Below, in pieces: positions 10,066-19,918 of a DNA stretch of 53,699 nt (within the stretch, counting starts at the first letter, position 1; each line of letters starts with the position of its first letter). Both the position numbers and the translations under genes were made by a program. Under the pieces are notes generated by a model. It had not been told where the DNA came from. It did not search any database and saw nothing but the letters and a program-made list of their open reading frames with translations. This DNA is from Flavobacteriaceae bacterium. GTDB taxonomy: Bacteria > Bacteroidota > Bacteroidia > Flavobacteriales > Flavobacteriaceae. Location of the stretch: contig CANHEA010000007.1 in assembly GCA_947459635.1 (NCBI GenBank), positions 1-53,699 of the forward strand. The letters run 5' to 3'.

Positions 10066-11718
10066 ATGATACTATCATTGTCTATCAATAATTTCGCTTT
10101 GATTGAAAAATTGCACATCGATTTTTCATCAGGTTTTTCGATTATCACCGGAGAAACTGGTGCTGGAAAGTCGATATTGTTAGGAGCTTTGGGAATGGTT
10201 TTAGGAAAACGAGCCGATTTGACATCTTTGAAAAATAAGAATGAAAAATGTGTTATCGAAGCGCATTTTAAAATGTCAAACTATGACGTAAAGGACTTTT
10301 TTGACACTAATGATTTAGACTACGAAGAAATTACGATTCTGCGAAGAGAAGTTCTTACAAGCGGCAAATCGAGAGCCTTTATCAATGATACACCGGTTAA
10401 TTTACAAGAACTACAAACGCTGAGTGATTATTTAATAGATGTTCATTCGCAGCATCAAACTCACGAACTATCTGAAAATCACTATCAGTTTCAAGTGATT
10501 GACGCAGTGGCAGGTAATAGTAACTTACTCGATTTGTATAACATACATTTGAAGCAATACAAAACGGATACATTGCAATTGCAATCCTTAAAAACAGATT
10601 TGCAAACTTTAGTAAAGGAAGAAGATTATACCACTTTCTTACTTCAAGAACTGCACGCCATTTCTTTAAAATCGATTCAGCAAGCGGAACTTGAAGAGCG
10701 ATTTGAGCAATTGAACAATGTCGAATTTATTAAGGAAAATCTCAGCAAAGCCATCCTCGTCGCAAATGAAGAACAGTATGGCGTGCTACATTTGCTCAAC
10801 GAAATCAAAGCTTCGATGCAAAAAGTAACTGGATTTTCTGAGTCGCTCCGAAGTTTACATGAACGCATCGATTCCGTTTATATTGAATTGAAAGACAGCA
10901 TAGATGAATTATCAAAAGCAGAAGGCGACTTGGTGGATGACCCCGAAACTCTTCAGTCGATTAATCAACAATTGCAACAACTTTATACGCTTCAAAAGAA
11001 GCATCAAGTAAATACTGTTGACGAACTAATTCAAATACAGACGCAACTGGAGTGCCAAGTGCTTGCATTCAGTGAAATTGAAAATTCAATTGCAGCTTTA
11101 GAAGCAACGCTAAAAGAAACTGCCATTGTTTTAGATGACTTGGCGATAAAAATACATAAGAAGAGGGAAGAAGCCATCCCGGTCTTGACACAGAAGTGGA
11201 TTGACATCTTGTCGGAATTGGGCATGCCGCATGTTCGTTTTAAAATAGAATTGATACCAACTTCCACTTATTTGCAAAATGGAAAGGAAGATATTCAGTT
11301 TTTGTTCGCTGCCAATAAAGGTTCTGATTTTGGTTTGCTAAAAAAAGTGGCTTCTGGCGGTGAAATGTCTAGAATAATGTTGGCAACTAAATCAATTTTG
11401 GCGAATTACTCCAATTTACCCACGATTATTTTTGATGAAATTGACACGGGCGTTTCAGGAGAGATTGCCAATAAAATGAGTGACATTATGAAAAAGATGA
11501 GTCAGTCGATGCAAGTTATTGCAATTACCCATTTACCACAAATTGCCGCCAAAGGGGATTCGCATTTTAGAGTTTTTAAAACGGTAAAAGACGACCAAAC
11601 ATTAACCGAGATTAAGTCATTGAACGCAGAGGAGAGAGTTTTGGAAATTGCACAAATGCTTTCGGGAGTTGATGTTTCTGAGTCGGCTTTAAATCACGCG
11701 AAGACATTATTAAACTAA
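10066..11718 (+). CDS. recN: DNA repair protein RecN
   Basis: A 550-residue SMC-like ATPase that acts in double-strand break repair by recombination. Walker A GETGAGKS is at about residue 30. A broken coiled-coil arm spans about 150-360 (rich in Leu, Gln and Glu). The ABC signature ASGGEMSRIMLA and Walker B TIIFDEIDTGVSG lie in the C-terminal part, followed by AITHLPQIAA. Full length for the family. It begins 58 bases after the porD-like gene, so it may be the last gene of that transcript or have a weak promoter of its own. Confidence 0.96.
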   Translation: MILSLSINNFALIEKLHIDFSSGFSIITGETGAGKSILLGALGMVLGKRADLTSLKNKNEKCVIEAHFKMSNYDVKDFFDTNDLDYEEITILRREVLTSGKSRAFINDTPVNLQELQTLSDYLIDVHSQHQTHELSENHYQFQVIDAVAGNSNLLDLYNIHLKQYKTDTLQLQSLKTDLQTLVKEEDYTTFLLQELHAISLKSIQQAELEERFEQLNNVEFIKENLSKAILVANEEQYGVLHLLNEIKASMQKVTGFSESLRSLHERIDSVYIELKDSIDELSKAEGDLVDDPETLQSINQQLQQLYTLQKKHQVNTVDELIQIQTQLECQVLAFSEIENSIAALEATLKETAIVLDDLAIKIHKKREEAIPVLTQKWIDILSELGMPHVRFKIELIPTSTYLQNGKEDIQFLFAANKGSDFGLLKKVASGGEMSRIMLATKSILANYSNLPTIIFDEIDTGVSGEIANKMSDIMKKMSQSMQVIAITHLPQIAAKGDSHFRVFKTVKDDQTLTEIKSLNAEERVLEIAQMLSGVDVSESALNHAKTLLN

Positions 11719-11727
11719 TATTTTAGA

Positions 11728-11735
11728 TATATTTG
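11728..11735 (+). promoter_or_regulatory. -7 box for fabV
   Basis: TATATTTG matches TAnnTTTG exactly. No convincing TTTG is seen 17-20 bases upstream, so only the -7 element is claimed. It lies 55 bases before the fabV start, in the 72-base gap after recN. Confidence 0.5.
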
Positions 11736-11790
11736 CGCTATTATCAGAAGTATATAATTATTCCTTTAATATAAATTAAAAAGTTACCAT

Positions 11791-12981
11791 ATGATTATTG
11801 AACCAAGAATGCGAGGCTTTATTTGTTTGACGTCACATCCAGAAGGATGCGCTCAAAATGTAAGAAATCAAATCAATTATATCAAAGCAAAAGGAACTAT
11901 TGATGGACCAAAAAAAGTGTTAGTGATTGGCGCTTCAACTGGTTTTGGATTGGCATCTCGAATTACAAGTGCTTTTGGTTCAAATGCCGCTACTATTGGC
12001 GTTTTCTTTGAAAAACCAGCGTCGGAAGGCAAAACGGCTTCACCAGGCTGGTATAATTCTGCTGCTTTTGAAACCGAAGCTACTAAGGCGGGATTGTATG
12101 CAAAAAGTATCAATGGAGACGCCTTTTCAAAAGAAGTAAAACAACAAACCATCGATTTGATAAAAGCAGATTTAGGTCAAATAGATTTGGTTATTTATAG
12201 TTTAGCATCTCCAGTAAGAATGCATCCAGAAACGGGTGTGCTACATCGCTCTTCCTTGAAACCTATTGGTGCAATTTTTTCAAATAAAACAGTCGATTTT
12301 CATACCGGGATTGTTTCTCAAGTTTCGATTGAGCCTGCAAATCAGGAAGATATTGACAACACGGTGGTGGTTATGGGAGGTGAGGATTGGTCGATGTGGA
12401 TGAATGATCTAAAAAATGCAGGAGTATTAGCAACGGGCGCTACTACAATTGCGTATTCCTACATTGGGCCTGCAGTGACTGAAGCGGTATACAGAAAAGG
12501 TACTATCGGACGCGCTAAAGATCATTTGGAGGCAACTGCGTTTACCATTACAGACAGTTTATCTGACATAGGAGGAAAGGCTTATGTTTCTGTGAATAAA
12601 GCGCTGGTAACGCAGGCTAGTTCGGCAATTCCAGTGATTCCATTATACATTTCACTTTTGTACAAAATAATGAAAGCCAATGGAATTCATGAAGGTTGTA
12701 TCGAACAAATTGAGCGTTTATTTAGTCAGCGACTTTTTACAGGCTCGGCTGTTCCAACAGATGATAAGGGAAGAATTAGAATTGATGATTGGGAAATGCG
12801 CGAGGATGTACAAGAGCAAGTTGCTAAATTATGGGCAGAAGCAACAACAGAAACGTTACCTTCATTAGGGGACTTGGCTGGCTACAAACAAGATTTTTTA
12901 AACTTATTTGGATTTGGATTTGACGGAGTTGATTATTTGGCAGATGCCAATGAGTTGCTGATGGTTCCAAGTATCATGTAG
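11791..12981 (+). CDS. fabV: Enoyl-ACP reductase FabV (trans-2-enoyl-CoA reductase)
   Basis: A 396-residue NADH-dependent enoyl reductase that completes each cycle of fatty-acid elongation. The dinucleotide site is VLVIGASTGFGLASRI (about residues 47-62). The FabV-type active site is Tyr-x8-Lys: Tyr234 in YRKGTIGRAK, with Lys243. The start IIEPRMRGFICLTSHPEGC is characteristic of the family. FabV is the triclosan-insensitive kind of enoyl reductase. Whether this genome also has FabI cannot be judged here. Single gene, with a -7 box at 11728 and a terminator at 13065. Confidence 0.96.
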   Translation: MIIEPRMRGFICLTSHPEGCAQNVRNQINYIKAKGTIDGPKKVLVIGASTGFGLASRITSAFGSNAATIGVFFEKPASEGKTASPGWYNSAAFETEATKAGLYAKSINGDAFSKEVKQQTIDLIKADLGQIDLVIYSLASPVRMHPETGVLHRSSLKPIGAIFSNKTVDFHTGIVSQVSIEPANQEDIDNTVVVMGGEDWSMWMNDLKNAGVLATGATTIAYSYIGPAVTEAVYRKGTIGRAKDHLEATAFTITDSLSDIGGKAYVSVNKALVTQASSAIPVIPLYISLLYKIMKANGIHEGCIEQIERLFSQRLFTGSAVPTDDKGRIRIDDWEMREDVQEQVAKLWAEATTETLPSLGDLAGYKQDFLNLFGFGFDGVDYLADANELLMVPSIM

Positions 12982-13064
12982 TTTACGCCGCGAATTGTTA
13001 TAAAAAAAACTGATACCAATTTATTGTTGACAAACACGGTCGATAACAAATTGAAAATTAAATG

Positions 13065-13096
13065 CTCGAGTACTTTTTTACTCGAGTTTTTTTTTT
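13065..13096 (+). terminator. Intrinsic terminator after fabV
   Basis: CTCGAGT (13065-13071) pairs with ACTCGAG (13080-13086) around a T-rich loop, followed by a run of ten T. It closes the fabV transcript 84 bases after its stop and separates it from the T9SS cargo genes. Confidence 0.8.
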
Positions 13097-13132
13097 ATTT
13101 TTAAGGTATTATTAACGATAAACTTTTAAAAA

Positions 13133-14869
13133 ATGAAAAAAATTACTTTTAAAGTCTTCTTTATTTGCGCGATGTTTTCCGCATTCTATGGCAAGGCACA
13201 ATGTTTGGTCGCGGGCAACGGCTTGTATCCTGCCACCACTTATTCTGCTGGAACTTGTAACGGTCTTACATTAAATACCATTACATCCGCAGGATATGCA
13301 GGAGAGTATTCTAATATGAATGTTACTGCAGGAGAAACGTATACTTTTTCCAGTTCAATTGCAACAGATTACATCACAATTAGTTCTGATGATGGATTAA
13401 CCGCTGCTGCATACGGTCCGACTCCAGTAACATGGGTGGCGGATGTAACAGGAGTAGTACGTTTCTACACACATGCAGATGATACTTGTACAGAAAACAC
13501 CGATTTCAGATTGAGATCTTTTACTTGTGGCGTGCCAAATTGTACTCCTGGTGCGATTACATTTACAAAAGTTTCAAATTGTCCTGATGCGACATTTAGT
13601 ATCACTGCAGATGTAACTGATTTAGGTTCAGCTGGTTCTTTTTCAATTGCTGATGATCAAAGTGGACCAGCGCAAGTTGCAAGTATTGGTTTATACACAT
13701 TTGGACCTTATGCAAACGGATTGTCTGTAACATTAACTGCAACTCCTGATGATTCTACAGATTGTTCGATTATTAGTGCTCCACAAACGCAAATCACATG
13801 CCCAGCACTAAATGACAATTTTGCTGACGCGATTGCAGTTACTTGTGGTAGCAACACCACAGGAAATACAGTTGGAGCTACTTTAGATGAAGATAGTGCT
13901 CCTGATGGTTTTGGTGCAGATATGGATGCACCAAATTTGTGGTATACATACACTGGTTCAGGCGCAGAAGAAACTGTTACTCTAAATTTATGTGGGTCTT
14001 CTTATGATTCTTCTGTATTGGTATACACTGGAACTTCAGGAAATCTTACTTTAATAGCAGGTAATGATGACGATGCAACTTGTGGTGCTGCACTCACAAC
14101 TCGTTCTAGAGTTAATTTTGTTTCTGACGGTACAAGTACCTATTATATTGCAATTGAAGGTTATAATGTAGGAAGCGTAGGAGCTTTTACTATGGATGTT
14201 ACCTGTGCAAGTGTTACTCCTCCAGCTTCAGCTAATCAAACGTGCACAACCGCACTTTCTGTAGCAGTTGATGGTTCTGACTTAGAGTCTGACAACTCAT
14301 TTGGTGATGTTAGTTCTGAGGTTCCGACTTGTGACCTTTTTGGATCTGTTCAAGATGTATGGTTTTCATTTGTAGCACCAGTAGGAGGTAATGTTGATTG
14401 TACAGTTACAAACGGTACAATGACTTCTATGAATTTTAATGTTCATTCAGGAACTTGCGGTGCATTAACTGCAATAACAGGAGCTTGTAATTCGAATTTA
14501 ATAGCTGCAACGACAGAATCCTTAACAGGATTAACAGAGGGCGCAACATACTACGTACAAGTGTGGAGTAATTTTGCAGAGCAAGGGACTTTTACCTTAA
14601 GATTGACCAATCCAAGTTTAGGAATTTCTGATTTTAATTCTTCAAATTTTGAAGTATATCCTAACCCTGTGAGCGATATTTTAAACATATCATACAACAA
14701 AAATGTTACTGGAGTCGCTGTATATAATTTGGTTGGACAAGAAGTGCTTTCGCAAACTTCAACAGCAACGATTTCTAAAATAGATATGTCATCTTTGTCA
14801 AATGGTATCTACATGGTTAGAGTAACTGCTGACAATCAAGTAAAAACGATCAAAGTGATTAAAGAATAA
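13133..14869 (+). CDS. T9SS cargo protein, repeat-domain secreted (array gene 1)
   Basis: A 578-residue secreted protein. Signal peptide at about 1-22 (MKKITFKVFFICAMFSAFYG). The N-terminal module at about 23-135 (AGEYSNMNVTAGETYTF, DYITISSDDG) is shared with the next two genes. A second module with FGPY and CP follows, then two ND-initiated beta-sandwich repeats around 226-495, each with a (N/D)xW(F/Y) motif (APNLWYTYTG, VQDVWFSFVAP). The T9SS type A sorting domain is at about 505-578 (VYPNPVSDIL, VYNLVGQEV, NGIYMVRV, QVKTIKVIKE). Cys-rich and Thr/Ser-rich, as cell-surface adhesion-type proteins of this phylum often are. Ligand unknown. Confidence 0.85.
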   Translation: MKKITFKVFFICAMFSAFYGKAQCLVAGNGLYPATTYSAGTCNGLTLNTITSAGYAGEYSNMNVTAGETYTFSSSIATDYITISSDDGLTAAAYGPTPVTWVADVTGVVRFYTHADDTCTENTDFRLRSFTCGVPNCTPGAITFTKVSNCPDATFSITADVTDLGSAGSFSIADDQSGPAQVASIGLYTFGPYANGLSVTLTATPDDSTDCSIISAPQTQITCPALNDNFADAIAVTCGSNTTGNTVGATLDEDSAPDGFGADMDAPNLWYTYTGSGAEETVTLNLCGSSYDSSVLVYTGTSGNLTLIAGNDDDATCGAALTTRSRVNFVSDGTSTYYIAIEGYNVGSVGAFTMDVTCASVTPPASANQTCTTALSVAVDGSDLESDNSFGDVSSEVPTCDLFGSVQDVWFSFVAPVGGNVDCTVTNGTMTSMNFNVHSGTCGALTAITGACNSNLIAATTESLTGLTEGATYYVQVWSNFAEQGTFTLRLTNPSLGISDFNSSNFEVYPNPVSDILNISYNKNVTGVAVYNLVGQEVLSQTSTATISKIDMSSLSNGIYMVRVTADNQVKTIKVIKE

Positions 14870-14893
14870 TTTTTGAAAGATTATATTTTTGAG

Positions 14894-14917
14894 AATCCAC
14901 CTTCGGGTGGATTTTCT
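14894..14917 (+). terminator. UUCG-loop terminator after array gene 1
   Basis: AATCCACC-TTCG-GGTGGATT followed by TTCT, an extra-stable UUCG tetraloop hairpin. The same stem and loop recur at 19835, after array gene 3. Confidence 0.85.
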
Positions 14918-14967
14918 ATTTAAAAATTTTTGTACCTTACCGCCTTATTAACCTAAATAAAAACATA

Positions 14968-17538
14968 ATGAAAAAAACTACTTTTCAAGTCTTTCTTTTG
15001 TGTATGCTTTTGACGACAATCCTAAGTAATTCGCAATGTTTGACTTCAGTAAACGGGTTGTACCCTGGAGCTACTTTTACGCCAACATGCGGCAGTGTCG
15101 ACCCAAATGTCATCGCTACTAATTCTTGGGCTGGCGAGTATTCGCATGTAGATGTTGTAGCAGGTGAGACCTATACGTTTGCTAGTTCAAATCCAACTGA
15201 TTACATTACAATTAGCACTGACGAAGGATTGACTTCTAGTGCTTACGGTGTAACACCAATTACATGGACTTCAGACTTCACTGGAGTTATTCGTTATTAT
15301 CTTCACTTGAGTGATCAATGTGGAGAAGATCAAGTTAGTAGAGTTAGAACTATTGCTTGTGGTACGCCACCATGTGTTCAACCGCTAGTAACATTTAGTA
15401 AAACATTTGATTGTGGTAGTTCAACTTTTGAAATAACAGCTGATATCACTGATATAGGTTCAGCTTCTACAATAACTGTTTCAGATGATCAATCTAGTCC
15501 ATCACAGTCATTATCTTCTGCGGGACCAGTTACTTTTGGACCTTATGCATTTGGTACAGTAGTAGTTCTAACTGTGACGAATGACGATACACCTATTTGT
15601 AATGTCGTGAGTGGAAATCAAGTGGTTTATGCTTGTCCTCCAACAAATGATGCGTGTGCAGATGCAATTGTTCTTAATTGCGGTGACGTACTAACTAATC
15701 AAACTACCGAGGGAGCAACTGGAGGATCTAATACTTCATGTGTTGGCACAATCGGTGATGATATTTGGTATTCCTTTGTCGGTGATGGTCAAGTAATTAC
15801 TGCGACAGCTACTTCAATTGTTGGAGAACCACAAATTGAAGTTTATGAAAGTACAGATGGCACATGTGCAGGAGTTACTCCTGGAAATTGTATTGCATCT
15901 GATGGTTCGTTTAACCTAACTGTAAATGCAGCATTTGCATCTGTTAATGGTCAAATTTATTATATTCACGTTGGAAGTGTAGTTAACGGAGATCCTGCAA
16001 TCGTTTTTGATATGTCTCTTACTTGCGTGACACCACCTTCACCACCTTCAAATGATGATTGTCTTGGCGCTGAATCATTAACTATTAATGCTGACACAAC
16101 TTGTACGAATTTTACTTCTGGTACAATCGAAGGAGCAACTGCATCAGGAATATCTGATACTGGTTGTGGTGGTACAGAAGATGATGACGTTTGGTACTCT
16201 TTTGTAGCTGAAAATACAGCTCAAATTATTTCGCTAAGTAACATTGCTGGTTCTACTACAGATTTATTTCATTCAGTGTGGACAGGTGGATGTGACAATT
16301 TAACGTTGCTTCCAAATTCGTGTTCAGATTTGGACTCGAGCGTACCAAGCGGTTTAGTAGTTGGTGAAAAATACTATGTTAGAGTGTACAGCTTTACTGG
16401 AACACCTTTACAAAATACTACTTTTGACATATGTATTTCGACACCTCCACCTGCACCAGCAAATGATGAGTGTGATGGTGCAATTGTTTTAGATGTAAAT
16501 CCAGATGCAAGTTGTACTTTATTTACCTCTGCAACAATTCAAAGCGCTACAGCTTCTGCGGTAGATACGGCTGCTTGTTTTGGTACACCTGATGATGATG
16601 TTTGGTTTTCTTTTGTTGCGTCAGGTACAATTCAATCAATTAGCTTGAATAATGTTGCTGGTTCTACTACTGATTTATTCCACTCATTATGGACTGGAGA
16701 TTGCGGTACTTTATCTTTGGTTCCTGGCACTTGTTCAGATGCAAATGCTAGTACACCAACAGGTTTGACTGCTGGACAAACTTACTATCTTCGAGTATAT
16801 ACTTACACTGCAACAACTGGTCAGAATACAACATTTGACGTGTGTATCGGAACACCTCCGCCACCTCCTGCCAATGATGATTGTATAGGAGCTATTGAAA
16901 TAACTGCCGGAGGAACTTTTGCTACATCTCCAATTACAGGATCAAATGTTAGTTCTACAAGTACTGCTGGGCTTCCAACGTTTTTATGCCAAACCAATCG
17001 TTCAAATGATGTTTGGTATAGTGTGATTGTTCCTGATTCAGGTTCATTGACAATTGAAACTCAAGCTGCTCCTGGAACGCTAATGACCGATACTGTAATC
17101 AGTATGTATACTGGAACATGTGGTGCTTTAGTAGAAGTTGGTTGCGACGATGATAGTGGTACAGATAACTTTTCTCTAAGTACAGTGACAGGTTTGACTC
17201 CAGGAAGTACTCTTTATATTGGAGTTTGGAAATGGGGAACTTCATTAGATGGCGATTTTCAACTTGCAGCATATGATGCTTCATTGTTAGGAAACTCTTC
17301 TTTTGAAAGCGATGGATTTAAATCTTATCCTAATCCTGTGAAAAATGTGATGAATTTGTCTTATAGCAAAAACATTTCTAGTGTTACAGTACTTAATTTA
17401 TTAGGACAAGAAATATTGACGAAAGCAATCAATGCCAACCAATCACAAATTGATATGTCTCATTTGTCAACAGGAACTTATTTAGTTAAAGTAACTGCAG
17501 ATGATCAAGTGAAAACAATAAAAGTGATAAAAGAATAA
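14968..17538 (+). CDS. T9SS cargo protein, repeat-domain secreted (array gene 2)
   Basis: An 856-residue secreted protein, longest of the three close paralogues. Signal peptide at about 1-23. The shared N-terminal module (WAGEYSHVDVVAGETYTF) and second module (FSKTFDCGSSTFEITADITD) are followed by four ND-initiated repeats at about 227-775. Two of these are near duplicates built on DDVWFSFVA, AGSTTDLFHS and GLTAGQTYYLRVYTYT. The linkers are proline-rich (GTPPPPPANDDC). The T9SS type A sorting domain is at about 780-856 (SYPNPVKNVMNLSYSKN...TIKVIKE). Ends with its own UUCG terminator. The product is expected outside the outer membrane; function unknown. Confidence 0.85.
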   Translation: MKKTTFQVFLLCMLLTTILSNSQCLTSVNGLYPGATFTPTCGSVDPNVIATNSWAGEYSHVDVVAGETYTFASSNPTDYITISTDEGLTSSAYGVTPITWTSDFTGVIRYYLHLSDQCGEDQVSRVRTIACGTPPCVQPLVTFSKTFDCGSSTFEITADITDIGSASTITVSDDQSSPSQSLSSAGPVTFGPYAFGTVVVLTVTNDDTPICNVVSGNQVVYACPPTNDACADAIVLNCGDVLTNQTTEGATGGSNTSCVGTIGDDIWYSFVGDGQVITATATSIVGEPQIEVYESTDGTCAGVTPGNCIASDGSFNLTVNAAFASVNGQIYYIHVGSVVNGDPAIVFDMSLTCVTPPSPPSNDDCLGAESLTINADTTCTNFTSGTIEGATASGISDTGCGGTEDDDVWYSFVAENTAQIISLSNIAGSTTDLFHSVWTGGCDNLTLLPNSCSDLDSSVPSGLVVGEKYYVRVYSFTGTPLQNTTFDICISTPPPAPANDECDGAIVLDVNPDASCTLFTSATIQSATASAVDTAACFGTPDDDVWFSFVASGTIQSISLNNVAGSTTDLFHSLWTGDCGTLSLVPGTCSDANASTPTGLTAGQTYYLRVYTYTATTGQNTTFDVCIGTPPPPPANDDCIGAIEITAGGTFATSPITGSNVSSTSTAGLPTFLCQTNRSNDVWYSVIVPDSGSLTIETQAAPGTLMTDTVISMYTGTCGALVEVGCDDDSGTDNFSLSTVTGLTPGSTLYIGVWKWGTSLDGDFQLAAYDASLLGNSSFESDGFKSYPNPVKNVMNLSYSKNISSVTVLNLLGQEILTKAINANQSQIDMSHLSTGTYLVKVTADDQVKTIKVIKE

Positions 17539-17558
17539 TATTGCATTTATAATAAATT

Positions 17559-17585
17559 AAGCCGCCTTCGGGTGGCTTTTTTTTT
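17559..17585 (+). terminator. UUCG-loop terminator after array gene 2
   Basis: AAGCCGCC-TTCG-GGTGGCTT followed by a run of T, with one G-T wobble in the stem. An ATG-less extension of the next gene back to 17572 would run through this hairpin, which argues for the later start at 17632. Confidence 0.8.
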
Positions 17586-17631
17586 GGAATATATTGTACC
17601 TTCGCTGTTCTTAATTCATAAAAACTGTACA

Positions 17632-19809
17632 ATGAAAAAAATTACTTTTAAAATCTTTTTTGTTTGCGTGCTTTTCACCTCTTTTATAAGCACTGGGCAA
17701 TGTTTGACTTCTGTAAATGGATTGTATCCTGCAGGGACTTTTACACCAACTTGTTCTACTGTAAACCCAAATGTCATCACGACAGTTGCGTATGCTGGAG
17801 AGTATTCCAACGTAAATGTTGTAGCTGGAGAAACATATACTTTTGCAAGTTCAAATCCAACGGACTACATTACAATTAGTACAGATGGTGGTACTACTGC
17901 AAGTGCTTACGGAATTACGCCAATCACATGGACATCAGATATTGACGGTGTTATTCGGTACTACATTCACTTAGATGATCTATGCGGAGAAGCTGATGTT
18001 AGTAGAATAAGAACCATTGCATGCGGAACACCGCCATGCGTTCAACCACAAGTTGCTTTTAGTAAAACTTTTGACTGCGGAAGTTCTACGTTTGAAGTTA
18101 TTGCGGATATTACCGATTTAGGTTCTGCCTCGACGATAACAGTGACTGACAATCAGTCGAGTTCACCTCAATCAATTTCGTCTACTGGTCCTGTAACTTT
18201 TGGTCCTTACGCATTTGGAACATCAGTTGTTCTAACTGCTACAAATGATGATACACCAGTATGCAACGTAGTAAGTCCTGCTCAGGTTTTTGTTTCATGT
18301 CCTCCTTCAAATGATGAGTGCGACGGCGCAGAGCCTTTAACGATTAATGCTGATGGTACTTGTACGATTTTTACTTCTAGCACTGTTGCTGGAGCTACTG
18401 CATCTTCTGTAGATGCTGCTTCATGTTTTGGTTCAGAAGATGACGATGTGTGGTTTTCTTTTGTTGCTGAAAGTGAATCACAAACCATAAGTCTAAATAA
18501 TGTTGTTGGTTCAACAACGGACTTATTTCATTCTTTATGGACAGGAGATTGTGGAAGTTTAACTTTAGTACCTGGCACATGTTCGGATCCAAATTTTAGC
18601 GCTCCTACTGGATTAGTAGTTGGTCAAACCTATTATTTAAGAGTATATTCTTATACTGCAACTGTTGGACAAACAACGACGTTTGATATATGTATTGGAA
18701 CACCACCAGCACCACCAGCAAATGACGAGTGTGATGGTGCCATTGCATTGGATGTAAATGCTGACGCAAGTTGTGCCATCTTTACATCAGCAACAACACA
18801 AAGTGCTACTGCTTCTGCTGTTGATTCAGCTGGATGTGGCGGAACAGAAGATGATGATGTTTGGTTTTCTTTTGTTGCAACAGATACCCTTCAATCAATT
18901 AGTTTAATTAATGTTGCGGGGTCAACGACAGATTTATTCCATTCTTTGTGGACTGGTGATTGCGCTGCTTTAACATTGGTTCCTGGATCATGTTCAGACG
19001 CAAATGCAAGTACACCGACAGGTTTAACGGCAGGTCAAACTTATTATTTACGTGTATACACATCAACAGCGACAACTGGTCAAACTACTACTTTTGATGT
19101 TTGTATTGGGACTCCACCACCACCTCCAGCTAATGATGATTGTGCAGGAGCGATTGAATTAACCGCCGGAGGGAATTTTGCTGCATCACCAGTTATTGGT
19201 TCCACAGTTAGTGCTACGTCAACAACCGGACTTCCGGTATTTTCTTGCCAAACTAATCGTGTGAATGACGTTTGGTATAGTGTAGTTGTTCCTGATTCAG
19301 GTTCAATAACAATTGAAACTCAAGCAGCATCTGGGTCTCTAATGACTGATACTGTTATCAGTATTTATACTGGTACTTGTGGTTCATTAGTAGAAGTGGG
19401 ATGTGATGACGATAGTTCTCCAGGAACAGATTTCTTCTCATTAAAATCTTTAACAGGATTGACGCCAGGAAGCACAATTTATGTTGGAGTTTGGAGATAT
19501 AGTTTGGGAGCAGGAGTTGATGGAGAGTTCCAATTAGGAGCGTATGATGCTTCATTGTTAGGTAATTCTGCTTTTGAAACTAATGGCTTTAAATCTTTTC
19601 CAAATCCTGTAAAAAATGTAATGAATTTGTCTTATGACAAAAACATTTCTAGTATTGCAGTATTTAATTTATTGGGACAAGAAGTAATGACAAAAGCAAT
19701 CAATGCAAATCAATCACAAATTGATATGTCTCATTTGTCAGCAGGAACTTATTTAGTAAAAGTAACTGCAGATGATCAAGTGAAAACAATTAAAGTAATT
19801 AAGGAATAG
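17632..19809 (+). CDS. T9SS cargo protein, repeat-domain secreted (array gene 3)
   Basis: A 725-residue secreted paralogue of the two preceding genes. The start is set at the ATG at 17632 because MKKITFKIFFVCVLF matches the signal peptides of array genes 1 and 2, and because an earlier in-frame start at 17572 lies in the preceding terminator. N-terminal and second modules as in gene 2. Three ND-initiated repeats follow at about 226-645 (DDVWFSFVAESESQTISLNN, DDVWFSFVATDTLQSISLIN, NDVWYSVVVPDSG). T9SS sorting domain at about 650-725 is nearly the same as that of gene 2. Compared with gene 2 it lacks the first repeat after the N-terminal modules, an indel of one domain. Confidence 0.85.
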   Translation: MKKITFKIFFVCVLFTSFISTGQCLTSVNGLYPAGTFTPTCSTVNPNVITTVAYAGEYSNVNVVAGETYTFASSNPTDYITISTDGGTTASAYGITPITWTSDIDGVIRYYIHLDDLCGEADVSRIRTIACGTPPCVQPQVAFSKTFDCGSSTFEVIADITDLGSASTITVTDNQSSSPQSISSTGPVTFGPYAFGTSVVLTATNDDTPVCNVVSPAQVFVSCPPSNDECDGAEPLTINADGTCTIFTSSTVAGATASSVDAASCFGSEDDDVWFSFVAESESQTISLNNVVGSTTDLFHSLWTGDCGSLTLVPGTCSDPNFSAPTGLVVGQTYYLRVYSYTATVGQTTTFDICIGTPPAPPANDECDGAIALDVNADASCAIFTSATTQSATASAVDSAGCGGTEDDDVWFSFVATDTLQSISLINVAGSTTDLFHSLWTGDCAALTLVPGSCSDANASTPTGLTAGQTYYLRVYTSTATTGQTTTFDVCIGTPPPPPANDDCAGAIELTAGGNFAASPVIGSTVSATSTTGLPVFSCQTNRVNDVWYSVVVPDSGSITIETQAASGSLMTDTVISIYTGTCGSLVEVGCDDDSSPGTDFFSLKSLTGLTPGSTIYVGVWRYSLGAGVDGEFQLGAYDASLLGNSAFETNGFKSFPNPVKNVMNLSYDKNISSIAVFNLLGQEVMTKAINANQSQIDMSHLSAGTYLVKVTADDQVKTIKVIKE

Positions 19810-19834
19810 TTTTCTGATACATTTTATGATAAAG

Positions 19835-19858
19835 AATCCACCTTCGGGTGGATTTTTT
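19835..19858 (+). terminator. UUCG-loop terminator after array gene 3
   Basis: AATCCACC-TTCG-GGTGGATT followed by TTTT, the same hairpin as at 14894. Positioned 25 bases after the stop. Confidence 0.85.
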
Positions 19859-19918
19859 ATTTATTTTTTGCAGCATTTTTTTTGTTACTTTAGTGACCTA
19901 TTTTAATTAAACACAGTC

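Noticed and set aside
17572..17631. Longer start for array gene 3
   Set aside because: It lies in the terminator of array gene 2, and the signal peptide pattern begins at 17632.
16050..19130. Regular DNA repeats in the cargo array as a CRISPR or tandem-repeat locus
   Set aside because: The period is about 400 bases and the repeats encode conserved protein domains with synonymous changes; they are coding repeats.
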